DNA from: a bacterium ADurb.Bin243
GTDB taxonomy: Bacteria > Muiribacteriota > UBA9980
Direction of reading: 5' to 3'
DNA: 46,512 nt
Assembly: GCA_002069765.1 (NCBI GenBank)
Contig: MWBZ01000026.1
Coordinates: 1-46,512 of the forward strand
Below are positions 1-7,625 of this stretch, one piece after another. Position 1 is the first letter of the stretch. Each line of letters starts with the position of its first letter. The position numbers and the translations under genes are program-made. The notes beneath the pieces were generated by a model, which saw only the letters and a program-made list of their open reading frames with translations, ran no database searches and was not told the DNA's origin.

Positions 1-52
1 AAAGGGCGCCCTTTTACCGGCGCCTTTTTTTTATACGCCCGCGCGGACGTAT
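1..52 (+). terminator. Rho-independent terminator-like hairpin at window edge
   Basis: A GC-rich inverted repeat (GGCGCC arms at 5-10 and 20-25, flanked by AAAG/CTTT pairing) is followed by an 8-T run at 25-32, which suits termination of a plus-strand gene lying before the window. A second palindrome, ATACG..CGTAT at 33-52, follows directly. It has no T-run on either side, so its role is unclear. Confidence 0.5.
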
Positions 53-108
53 AATATATTAAGAATATTGAATGCTTTAAAAATAGAGCGCATGGATTTT
101 GAGAATTT

Positions 109-705
109 TCAGGCGGAAAGGCCGTTTCGCGTTTTTTCGCCGAAGACCTGGGCGGAATAATAATAAACGTCAGCGCCGTTCTTATAAGCGTTTCGCGGAA
201 GGCCGGCCTTGCGGCAGGTCTCCTCTAAAAAAACTTCCACGCTCATGTTCCACTCTACGGCGACCTGCGGCAGAAGAAGCCCGGAATAATATCCCTGCCT
301 GACGAGAAGGCCGTGCACGCCTATTATTATTTTTGAAAAGTCGGTGATTTTTTCCAGCGGCGACAGGACCGAAAGCTCGATGTCTATTTCGCCGAGCTCG
401 CCGGGAGTGACCGGCTCGAAACGGCTGTCTTTGGTGGATGCGGCCTGGGCCATTTCTATTATGGTCTGATAAAGGGGTTTGTAAGCTTCTATATATCCGA
501 TGCAGCCGCGTAAATCGCCGTTTTTGTGAAGCGTTACGAACGCCCCGCATTTCGTATTCAAAATCCCGCTTTCCGTTTTGAAATCAGGCGTCTTTCTTTC
601 TTTTACATGCATTTCGAGCGCGCGCCGCGCGAGCTTTAATAACTCGTCTTTTTCGGATTCGTTGAGCTCGAAAGATAATTTTGGTTCTTTACCGCTTTCA
701 TTCAT
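109..705 (-). CDS. AMMECR1 domain protein
   Basis: This 198-residue protein is a full-length AMMECR1 family member. The family signature LRGCIGY lies near residue 64, followed by a block ending in RFEPVT and the C-terminal LLLPQVAVEWN and FLEETCRKAGL segments typical of the family. AMMECR1 proteins are widespread in archaea, bacteria and eukaryotes; a catalytic role in redox or radical-linked chemistry has been suggested but is not established. The ATG is preceded by AAGGAGT. It lies 77 bases downstream of the response regulator gene on the same strand, and no terminator is visible between them, so the two are probably co-transcribed. Family assignment is firm; the biochemical function is unknown. 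Confidence 0.9.
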   Translation of the reverse strand: MNESGKEPKLSFELNESEKDELLKLARRALEMHVKERKTPDFKTESGILNTKCGAFVTLHKNGDLRGCIGYIEAYKPLYQTIIEMAQAASTKDSRFEPVTPGELGEIDIELSVLSPLEKITDFSKIIIGVHGLLVRQGYYSGLLLPQVAVEWNMSVEVFLEETCRKAGLPRNAYKNGADVYYYSAQVFGEKTRNGLSA

Positions 706-782
706 CGCTTAATGACTCCTTGCCGCGAAGACGCCCTGTAATAATTTGCGGGCGCCGCGTATTTGAAAACCGCGCTTCGAAT

Positions 783-1403
783 TTAATTCTGCTGCGACTG
801 AAGCGTCTTCCCTTTTTTTTCGGCCATCATCTGCAGAGCTTTTACTATTCTGTCGGGCGTGAAAGGCTTCATTATATAATCTACGATTCCGAGCTTTTTG
901 GCCACCACTACGTCTTCTATGGTTTTTTTGGCGGTGACCATCACTACGTTCACGTTTCTTCCGAGTTCGTTTCTTACTTTATTGAGAAATTCGATCCCGT
1001 TCATTTCCGGCATCATTATATCAAGAAAAACATCGTTTATAGAAGGATCGCTCGCCAGGCGGTTCCATGCGTCGGCCGCGCTCAGCGCGACTCTTGGCTT
1101 GAAGCCCTGGCTGGTGACCACTTCGCCGATATAATTGCATATCTCGCGCTCGTCGTCAACTATGAGTACCTGCCTGACCTTCTGGCCTTTATCGGCTTCG
1201 GCGGCGGCTTCGAGGGCCATTTCCCTGAGCTCGCTTTCTTCGTAAACGCTGACTTCGTTTATTCCCATGCTTTTAAGCAGCAAAACGGCCGGCTCGTTGA
1301 GCATCGTCCCGCATTCAACCAGCGTGACTTCGGTAAACGGAATCGTAATCGTCTGTGCTATTTTCATTTCTGCTTCAAGGCTGTCCAGGCTGACTTTCTT
1401 CAC
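783..1403 (-). CDS. Response regulator with a short N-terminal domain and C-terminal receiver
   Basis: The 206-residue protein has a canonical receiver domain at roughly 77-196: acidic pair D83/D84, phosphoacceptor D128 in FLDIMMPEMNG, switch T157 and conserved K179 before PF. There is no DNA-binding output domain. Residues 1-75 form a separate region (hydrophobic beta-like start, then a helical Glu/Ala-rich linker) that I do not recognise; it could be an output or partner-binding domain. The start is GTG with GAGGTGAT upstream. A sigma-70-like promoter lies at 1472-1500. No sensor kinase is adjacent. It is likely co-transcribed with the AMMECR1 gene. Confidence 0.85.
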   Translation of the reverse strand: MKKVSLDSLEAEMKIAQTITIPFTEVTLVECGTMLNEPAVLLLKSMGINEVSVYEESELREMALEAAAEADKGQKVRQVLIVDDEREICNYIGEVVTSQGFKPRVALSAADAWNRLASDPSINDVFLDIMMPEMNGIEFLNKVRNELGRNVNVVMVTAKKTIEDVVVAKKLGIVDYIMKPFTPDRIVKALQMMAEKKGKTLQSQQN

Positions 1404-1471
1404 TATATCACCTCAAAAAGCGCGGCCGTTAAATTAACGATAAAAAACGATCGCAAAATTATCATATGTCA

Positions 1472-1500
1472 TTTATAACATTTTTTGACGCATAAGTCAA
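1472..1500 (-). promoter_or_regulatory. Sigma-70-type promoter for the response regulator
   Basis: On the minus strand there is a TTGACT -35 (1495-1500), a 17-base spacer and a TATAAA -10 (1472-1477) with a TG extension. It lies about 70 bases upstream of the GTG start at 1403. Confidence 0.6.
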
Positions 1501-1531
1501 GATTTGCAGGGTATTATATATAAATTTATGA

Positions 1532-1741
1532 CTCTTATTCATTTCATGTGGGTAAGTTTATCAGTGGATAGTGTAGAGTGGATAGTGAATAGTTGAGGCT
1601 GGGGCTCGCCCTGCGAGCTTTATATATAAAATATTAAAAACGCCTTATAGAAATTTTCAAAAGTCCTTTAGTTCTCAACTCTCCACTCTGAACTCTTAAC
1701 TTAATTTAAATATTTTACCCATACTATATGAAAAATAACCA
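1532..1741 (-). repeat. Dispersed intergenic repeat, copy A (inverted relative to copy B)
   Basis: These 210 bases align without gaps to the reverse complement of 6308-6517, with about a dozen mismatches counted by eye. The core is the hairpin GCTCGC-AGG-GCGAGC (1604-1618), next to short degenerate CACTATYC-type repeats. The two ends are imperfect inverted repeats of each other (TTTTTCAT..TATGGGTAA against ATTTCATGTGGGTAA), as in a MITE. No coding potential is seen. It fills the space between two divergent promoters, and together with them accounts for the 1404-1815 gap. Confidence 0.8.
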
Positions 1742-1747
1742 AATTTA

Positions 1748-1776
1748 TTGATTTATCCGGCCGGATGATGTAAAAT
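1748..1776 (+). promoter_or_regulatory. Promoter of the cyclase gene, with a palindrome in the spacer
   Basis: A TTGATT -35 (1748-1753), a 17-base spacer and a TAAAAT -10 (1771-1776) lie about 40 bases before the cyclase ATG. The spacer contains a perfect 12-base palindrome, ATCCGGCCGGAT (1755-1766), placed where a repressor or MerR-type regulator could act. The regulator is not identified. Confidence 0.5.
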
Positions 1777-1815
1777 TATAAAACCATGAAATTTATATTA
1801 TGCGCAGGGTAAAAA

Positions 1816-3369
1816 ATGAACGATGAATTAAAGCCGGATTCTAAAAAACTTCCGCTTGGAAACCTTTATCAGGTAATGATAACGCCGTTTTACACTCTCG
1901 GCGTAGATTCCATCTTCACTATATTTTTTTATATGGCGGTCACGGGCCTCGGGGATAAAGAGAAGATCCGCTCCGTCATCGATTACGGCTCCGGCGTAAA
2001 ATTCAACTGGATAGCTTTCGGCTTTTCTTTTATGCTGGTGATGTTTGGCTTATGGTTTATCCCGCTATGGCGCTTTTCAAAAAATCCCACGCCCGAAAAC
2101 CGCTCGGCCGCCCGCCGGAAAATCGCTTTTATATACCGCGACATATTCGGCATTTTCATATCGGTCTTTGTGGCTAAAGTCTGCGCCCATATCGTAATTT
2201 ATAGAAATTTTATCGTCTGGGCGTATTTTTTTAAATATAACCTTCCGGCAATGGCGCTTTCGGTTATTGTGCAGCTATGCTTCGCGGCCGTATTTTTAGA
2301 CACCCTTCTATTCGGCGGCGCGGGAGATTATATCGGTTTTTTATACGAAGAAGAAGAGCTGTACCGAATGAAAGAAGGCTATCAGATATCCATAGCCGCT
2401 AAAATAATAATGCTCGTAATATCCACCGCTGTTATTCCGCTTACGCTGATTTATCTTTTTACGGTTAATTCGTTTCCCGTTTCCGGCGACCAGTCCGATT
2501 TTCTCTGGAACCTGGTTTTAGTCGGAGCTTTCACGCCGATGACGCTCGGCGTGGCATTTATCGTTAAAAATCTTCAAAAACCTCTCGACGACCTTTCGGA
2601 AAAAATGAAAAGGCTTGCCGCCGGAGATTTTAACGTTAAATCAAGGATTTATTTCACCGATGAAATCGCCAGGATAAAGTCTCACTTTAACGTGATGACC
2701 TCCCAGCTTCGCGAACGCGAACTTTTGCGCGAAACTTTCGGCAAGTACGTATCCATAGAAGTCGCGCGCGAACTTTTGAAAAGCGGCAAAATGGACCCCG
2801 GCGGCGAAGAGATAGAAGCCACTGTTTTGTTTTGCGATATAAGGAATTTCACGAGCATATCCGAAAAAATCAGCGCAAGGCAGCTCGTCGAAATGCTCAA
2901 TTCTTATTTTTCTTACATAACCGCGCCGATTATCGAAAATCACGGCGTCATAAATAAATTTATAGGCGACGCCGTGATGGCGATTTATGTGCCTTCTCTC
3001 GGTTCCGCCGATCACGTGCGCGACGCGGTGCTGTCGGCCGTTAAAATGCGCGGCGCGCTCGAAGAGTTCAATAAAAACGGCGTCAAGCCCGCCGGAGAAA
3101 TTAAATTCGGGATCGGAATCCATACCGGAACGCTGGTGGCCGGAAATATAGGCACTTCGTCGCGCCTTGAATATACCGTCATCGGCGATACCGTCAATAT
3201 AGCTTCCCGCATAGAATCGAAAACTAAAGATTACAAGGCCGATATCCTCATAACTTCAGACGTTTATAAAAAGATTTCACCCGCTCCTGCGAATATTGAA
3301 TTCGAAAAAGCGGGTGAAACCTTGCTTAAAGGCAAAGAAGCTCCTGTGGAAATTTACAGGATATTATAA
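1816..3369 (+). CDS. Membrane-bound class III adenylate cyclase with HAMP linker
   Basis: This 517-residue protein probably makes cAMP from ATP at the inner membrane. About six hydrophobic segments occupy residues 15-250, followed by a HAMP-like linker (about 250-300) and a class III catalytic domain (about 325-517). Both metal-binding aspartates are present, D341 in FCDIRNFT and D385 in KFIGDAVMA. The substrate-selecting pair is K381 and T454, the combination expected for ATP in bacterial class IIIb enzymes, and the transition-state residues N461 and R465 are present. Adenylate rather than guanylate cyclase is therefore inferred. It is a single gene facing tldE, with 3 bases between the stop codons. 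No cAMP receptor is seen in the window. Confidence 0.9.
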   Translation: MNDELKPDSKKLPLGNLYQVMITPFYTLGVDSIFTIFFYMAVTGLGDKEKIRSVIDYGSGVKFNWIAFGFSFMLVMFGLWFIPLWRFSKNPTPENRSAARRKIAFIYRDIFGIFISVFVAKVCAHIVIYRNFIVWAYFFKYNLPAMALSVIVQLCFAAVFLDTLLFGGAGDYIGFLYEEEELYRMKEGYQISIAAKIIMLVISTAVIPLTLIYLFTVNSFPVSGDQSDFLWNLVLVGAFTPMTLGVAFIVKNLQKPLDDLSEKMKRLAAGDFNVKSRIYFTDEIARIKSHFNVMTSQLRERELLRETFGKYVSIEVARELLKSGKMDPGGEEIEATVLFCDIRNFTSISEKISARQLVEMLNSYFSYITAPIIENHGVINKFIGDAVMAIYVPSLGSADHVRDAVLSAVKMRGALEEFNKNGVKPAGEIKFGIGIHTGTLVAGNIGTSSRLEYTVIGDTVNIASRIESKTKDYKADILITSDVYKKISPAPANIEFEKAGETLLKGKEAPVEIYRIL

Positions 3370-3372
3370 GCT

Positions 3373-4722
3373 TTAAAACTCCGTTTTTGAAGTGAAGTTG
3401 AAGCCCTTTATTTTCATCGTCGGAAGCACGGTGCCGCCGAACGAATCGCCCATGAGTTTCGGGTCGTTTCCGAGCGCCTCTACGTTAGAAAGCGCCGTGC
3501 AGATGCTTTCGGTAAAGCGCAGGTTCTTGATGGGGCGGGTCACTTTTCCGTCTTCTATCATGAACGTGCCGTTTCTTGTCATGCCGGTTATCGTGGTTTC
3601 ACGCGGATTCACTATATTTACATAATGAAACGAAGTTATCAGAAGCCCTTTTTTAGTGGACTTGATCATTTCTTCTTTGGTTTTGTCGCCGGGTTTGACG
3701 AAAAGGTTCCATGGCAGCGGGCCGTAGGAAGAATTGGCCGGAAGCGCATGCCCGGTGGATTTTTTATTGTCTTTTTTCGCGGTTTTGGTGTCGTAGACTA
3801 TATTTTTTGCCACTCCGTTTTCAATGAGCGTCACTTTTTCTTTTTTAACGCCCTCGAAATCGAAGGGCATCGGCTGACCGTTTACGTCCAGGCCGTCGTC
3901 CCACAGAGTTATATTTTCGCCGCATATTTTAGTTCCAAGTTTTCCGCAGAGGAAGCTTCGGCCTTCCTGGTAACTGCGCGCCGAAAACCCCAGATAGCTG
4001 AGCATGCCGAAAAGGTGCTCGCCGGCCTGATGCGACAAAATTACGTCGTAGCGGCCCGGCTCTACGTCCACGGGATTTTTGGCCCTAAGGCATATGCCGC
4101 AGGCTTCGTCGCCGATAGCGTCGAAATCGAGCTTTGAAACGTCGCAGTTGCGCCCGAGCGAAAGCCCGGCGTATGTGTATTGATCGCCCATGGCGGTCAC
4201 GTTGACCGAAGCCATGGTGACGGGATTGTACCTTTTAAGCCCGAAGGAGTTCGCGAAGAACAGCTCCGATAAATTCACTTCGAACGCGCCGAACGCGTCT
4301 ATTTTATTGCTTTTCGCTTTTTTAAGGATGACGTCAACGGATCTGGCCATCTGCTCCGGAGTGTGTTTGGCCGTGTTTTCGTTCCAGAATTGCGTGTAGG
4401 ACGGCATTTCTTCCCATTTATCAACTATGCAGGCGTCTTCGTCCTCTTTTTTCAATGAAATTATGGTTTCTACGTTTTTAATCAGCGCTCCGAGTTTGGC
4501 GCTGTCGTTCGAATTGACCGAAGCCACTCCGACGCGGTTATTTTTGACGCCGCGCAGAAGGACCGAGAAGTTCTTTTCCGCTACGTTCTGATGTATTATG
4601 GAGTTGGCGAAGCGCGTGAGCTTGCTGTCGAACGCGTTTATGAGCACGTCGAATTTGTCGAATTTTGAATTGCTTTTTATATAATCGTAAATTTTATTGA
4701 ATTCTTTTTCACCGAAAATCAT
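3373..4722 (-). CDS. TldE/PmbA family metalloprotease subunit
   Basis: The 449-residue protein has the PmbA/TldE pattern. The N-terminal half contains the RxGVASVNSND segment, and the C-terminal half contains conserved blocks ending with NGTFMIEDGKVTRPIKNLRF and a Gly-rich end. It lacks the HExxxH zinc motif found in its upstream neighbour, which is normal: in characterised TldD/TldE pairs TldE is the non-catalytic partner in a heterodimer that degrades unfolded peptides or trims modified peptides. It starts 2 bases after the tldD stop, so the two are co-translated from one mRNA. Confidence 0.9.
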   Translation of the reverse strand: MIFGEKEFNKIYDYIKSNSKFDKFDVLINAFDSKLTRFANSIIHQNVAEKNFSVLLRGVKNNRVGVASVNSNDSAKLGALIKNVETIISLKKEDEDACIVDKWEEMPSYTQFWNENTAKHTPEQMARSVDVILKKAKSNKIDAFGAFEVNLSELFFANSFGLKRYNPVTMASVNVTAMGDQYTYAGLSLGRNCDVSKLDFDAIGDEACGICLRAKNPVDVEPGRYDVILSHQAGEHLFGMLSYLGFSARSYQEGRSFLCGKLGTKICGENITLWDDGLDVNGQPMPFDFEGVKKEKVTLIENGVAKNIVYDTKTAKKDNKKSTGHALPANSSYGPLPWNLFVKPGDKTKEEMIKSTKKGLLITSFHYVNIVNPRETTITGMTRNGTFMIEDGKVTRPIKNLRFTESICTALSNVEALGNDPKLMGDSFGGTVLPTMKIKGFNFTSKTEF

Positions 4723-4724
4723 AA

Positions 4725-6164
4725 TTATTTAACACCTACCCTTACATTTCTGAATCTGGCCGGAGAAGTGCGGTGCGCGACGTGCATTACCTGCCCGGGC
4801 TCGCCCTTGCCGCAGTTCGGAGTTCCCCATATTACCTGATGGTCTTTATTGCATATGGCGTCGCAATTGCCCCAGAATTCGGGAGTGATGCCGTAATATG
4901 TGGGGTTTTTAAAGATTTTTCCGAGTTTTCCGTCTTTTATTTCCCACGCGATTTCGCAGCCGAACTGAAAGTTTACGCGCTTATCGTCTATAGACCATGA
5001 AGTGTTGGTGTCTATGAAATAGCCGTCTTTGGTGTCGGCGATTAACTCTTCCAGCGAGGGTTCTCCGGGTTCCAGATTTATGTTGGTCATTCTGACTATG
5101 GGGATCCTCGCCCAGCCGTCGGCGCGCGCCGTGCCGTTGGATGCTTCGTTCAGGCAGGCCGCCGTGTCGCGCGAAGAAAGATAATTCATGAAAATTCCGT
5201 CTTTGACTATTTCGATCCTCTGCGCCGGAACGCCTTCGTCGTCGTATTTGAACGAGCCCAGGCCGCCCGGGATCGTGCCGTCGGCCACCAGATTGACTAT
5301 TTTAGAGCCGTACTTGAAAGTGCCGCGCTTGTCCAGCGTTAAAAAAGAAGTGCCGGCGTAGCTCGCTTCAAGGCCCAGCACGCGGTCGAGTTCTACCGCG
5401 TGGCCGCATGATTCGTGCACCTGAAGGCCGAGCTGGGAGCCGCCGATTATAAGGGTGGCCAGGCCCGAAGGCATCTGGGGAGCGTCTATGAGGGCGGCGC
5501 ATTCGCGGGCTATTCTTTCGGAATTTTCTTTCAGGCCGAGCTTTTTGATATATTCGTATCCGGCCGTGCCGTAGTTGCCGCGGAACGAATTGGGGAAAGA
5601 GCGTTTCTGAAAGTCGCCGTTGGCGATCGAATAGCATTCGATGCCGCCGCCCGATTCGTATATGGTTTGCTCTATATCTGCGCCGTCGGACGAATAGAAT
5701 TTTTTATCGGTTTTCCAGAATTTTAAAAATCCCTTGGTGAGCGAAACGCCTTTTACCGTTCTCATAAGGTCTTCGCAGTCGAATAAAAGGCCGAGCTTTT
5801 CATCGAGCGACACTTTAAACGGATCGATTTCTATATGAGTGGCGTATTTGTCTTTTACGGGGTCGCACGGGGCGAGTTTAGCCGGCTTATCTACCGTCAG
5901 GGCCGAAGCTTTAGCTATGGAAAAAGCGAAATCCGCCACGCGCCTGATTTCGTTCTCGTTTACTATATTAGACGAGGCGAAGCCCATGGCGCCGTTATAA
6001 AATACCCGTATTCCGAAGCCTTCGTCGGTGGAAATATTATAATTATCGACTTTAACGTTATTTGTAGCGACCCCTTCTTCGGTCATGTTTATAATTCTGA
6101 TGTCCGAATAGCTGGCGCCGCCGTTTTTAAGACGCTTGAACACGTCTTCGATAACACTTTTCAT
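4725..6164 (-). CDS. tldD: TldD family zinc metalloprotease
   Basis: The open frame runs upstream to 6275, but the ATG at 6164 is preferred. It has GGGAGG 6 bases upstream and begins with the usual TldD N-terminus, whereas the extra residues look like untranslated leader and overlap the promoter. The resulting 479-residue protein carries the zinc motif HESCGH (H250, E251, H255). Family blocks such as the C-terminal GxPNCGKGEPGQ region are also present. TldD is the catalytic half of the TldD/TldE protease, acting in the cytoplasm on small unfolded or modified peptides. No peptide precursor gene is recognisable nearby. Confidence 0.92.
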   Translation of the reverse strand: MKSVIEDVFKRLKNGGASYSDIRIINMTEEGVATNNVKVDNYNISTDEGFGIRVFYNGAMGFASSNIVNENEIRRVADFAFSIAKASALTVDKPAKLAPCDPVKDKYATHIEIDPFKVSLDEKLGLLFDCEDLMRTVKGVSLTKGFLKFWKTDKKFYSSDGADIEQTIYESGGGIECYSIANGDFQKRSFPNSFRGNYGTAGYEYIKKLGLKENSERIARECAALIDAPQMPSGLATLIIGGSQLGLQVHESCGHAVELDRVLGLEASYAGTSFLTLDKRGTFKYGSKIVNLVADGTIPGGLGSFKYDDEGVPAQRIEIVKDGIFMNYLSSRDTAACLNEASNGTARADGWARIPIVRMTNINLEPGEPSLEELIADTKDGYFIDTNTSWSIDDKRVNFQFGCEIAWEIKDGKLGKIFKNPTYYGITPEFWGNCDAICNKDHQVIWGTPNCGKGEPGQVMHVAHRTSPARFRNVRVGVK

Positions 6165-6212
6165 TTCATACCTCCCGTTTGATATATATGCTGCCGTAAA
6201 TTTAATGGATAT

Positions 6213-6241
6213 ATTATACAATATCCTGCCGCAAAATGCAA
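6213..6241 (-). promoter_or_regulatory. Promoter of tldD-tldE
   Basis: On the minus strand there is a TTGCAT -35 (6236-6241), a 17-base spacer and a perfect TATAAT -10 (6213-6218), about 50 bases before the tldD ATG at 6164. It supports the shorter tldD start, since the longer frame would run through this promoter. Confidence 0.6.
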
Positions 6242-6307
6242 ACCCGCTTTTGAGCGTTTTTAAAGAAAAAGACATAGAATATATTTAAAACTGAATATAC
6301 TATTTGA

Positions 6308-6517
6308 TGGTTCTTTTTCATCTCGTATGGGTAAAATATTTAAATTAAATTAAGAGTTTAGAGTGGAGAGTTGAGAACTAAAGGACTTTTGGAAATTTCT
6401 ATAAGGCGTTTTTAATATTTTATATATAAAGCTCGCAGGGCGAGCCCCGGCCTTAACTATTCACTATCCACTCTACACTGTTCACTAATAAACTTGCCCA
6501 CATGAAATGAATAAGAG
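6308..6517 (+). repeat. Dispersed intergenic repeat, copy B
   Basis: This is the inverted partner of copy A (1532-1741), nearly identical over 210 bases. It contains the hairpin GCTCGCAGGGCGAGC at 6431-6445 and ends one base before the stop codon of the next minus-strand gene. With the tldD promoter it accounts for the gene-free stretch 6165-6518. Confidence 0.8.
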
Positions 6518-6518
6518 C

Positions 6519-7571
6519 CTATTTGATAAGCGGTTCGCCTATGGCGGAAATTAATTCGCGCGCGAGCCCGGCGGCCTCTATTCCGCCCGTCCCCGGTTCG
6601 CAGAAAGTCATGATCGCGTATTCTGGATTTATATACGGAGTATAGCATAAAAAAACGCCGCTGGTTATTATAATCTTTTTCCCCTTTTCTATGCGTGCTG
6701 AAATCCCCGCTGAACCGGTTTTGGCCGCGCAATCCGTTCCGGCCATGGCGTTAAATGCAGTGCCGCGGGTTACGACGCCGCGCATCGCGAAGTTGATTTT
6801 TTCGGCGCAGCCGCCGTCGAAAACCAGACGGTATCCGCCCGCATCGGCCGAGGCCGGCGAATCGGGAGCCGCGAGAAACGTTACGAGTTCGATTAATTTT
6901 TGCGGCGTAACTTTTACGGGGCCGTCGCCTATCGCGGCCTGCAGGTAACGCTCGCTCGAAGCTTTTAAAAGGGCTTTTTCTTCGGCTTCATCTATAAAAC
7001 CGCACCTTTTTAAAGCGCCGGCGAACTCGCGCCGAGGTATAAGACCCATGAATTTTTTGAAATATAAATTGCATGAATTGCAAAAGGCCGACTCCAGATC
7101 TACTTCTCCGTGCCCGCCTTTTTGAGAGCAGTTGTAGCGCCGCCCGCCGGAGACGCTTTCGTCTTTGCAATAAAACTTTACGCTTGAAGCGTTTTTGATA
7201 TGCTTTAATATAAGCGCGTAATCGAATATCTTAATAATCGAGCCCGGCGAGATCTTGCGCCCGTAAAAAAAATCGCGGTCGCTCGCGAAAACGACCTTGC
7301 CGGTATTAATATTTACCGCCGCCGCGAATATCTCTTTTTTTGAATATTTGCCGCCGCGCATACTGTCGAACTTATCGGCCATGCGGTTATAGATTTGTAT
7401 CTCGCCGCTCGAAAGCTCGCCGCGGTAAAAGCTGTTTTTAAGACCTTCCGCCCGGGCGGAAAAGATGAAAAACGGCGAATCGAACGCCGTTAAAAGAGCC
7501 GCTGCGGCTAATAGAACCGCAAACCGGCGTATATATAAAAAAAATAATATTGCGTCGGTATATTTTTTCAT
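6519..7571 (-). CDS. Penicillin-binding-protein-like transpeptidase, exported
   Basis: The 350-residue protein starts with a hydrophobic signal or anchor segment (about 8-40). It then carries the three motifs of the serine DD-transpeptidase/class D beta-lactamase fold in order and at plausible spacing: SIIK (S111-K114), SCN (S166-N168) and KTG (K284-G286). It is shorter than ordinary class B PBPs (usually above 550 residues) and has no recognisable dimerisation domain, so it is a minimal transpeptidase-like protein. It lies 54 bases downstream of a secreted beta-propeller gene and is probably in its operon. Cross-linking, carboxypeptidase or regulatory penicillin-binding activity cannot be separated from sequence alone. 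Confidence 0.75.
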   Translation of the reverse strand: MKKYTDAILFFLYIRRFAVLLAAAALLTAFDSPFFIFSARAEGLKNSFYRGELSSGEIQIYNRMADKFDSMRGGKYSKKEIFAAAVNINTGKVVFASDRDFFYGRKISPGSIIKIFDYALILKHIKNASSVKFYCKDESVSGGRRYNCSQKGGHGEVDLESAFCNSCNLYFKKFMGLIPRREFAGALKRCGFIDEAEEKALLKASSERYLQAAIGDGPVKVTPQKLIELVTFLAAPDSPASADAGGYRLVFDGGCAEKINFAMRGVVTRGTAFNAMAGTDCAAKTGSAGISARIEKGKKIIITSGVFLCYTPYINPEYAIMTFCEPGTGGIEAAGLARELISAIGEPLIK

Positions 7572-7625
7572 AACCGGCCTGCCTATACACTAAAAATAGC
7601 CTTCAGGAAATCAGCCGCAATGCCT

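Noticed and set aside
41-302. Arginine-rich frame on the plus strand at 99-302
   Set aside because: It is antisense to the well-supported AMMECR1 gene and has the skewed composition of a shadow frame.
6165-6275. Upstream start of tldD at 6275
   Set aside because: It would place the promoter inside the coding region, and the added residues do not resemble TldD; GGGAGG fits the ATG at 6164.
1742-6307. Composite transposon bounded by inverted repeats
   Set aside because: The enclosed genes are ordinary chromosomal genes and there is no transposase; the repeats also occur elsewhere unpaired.
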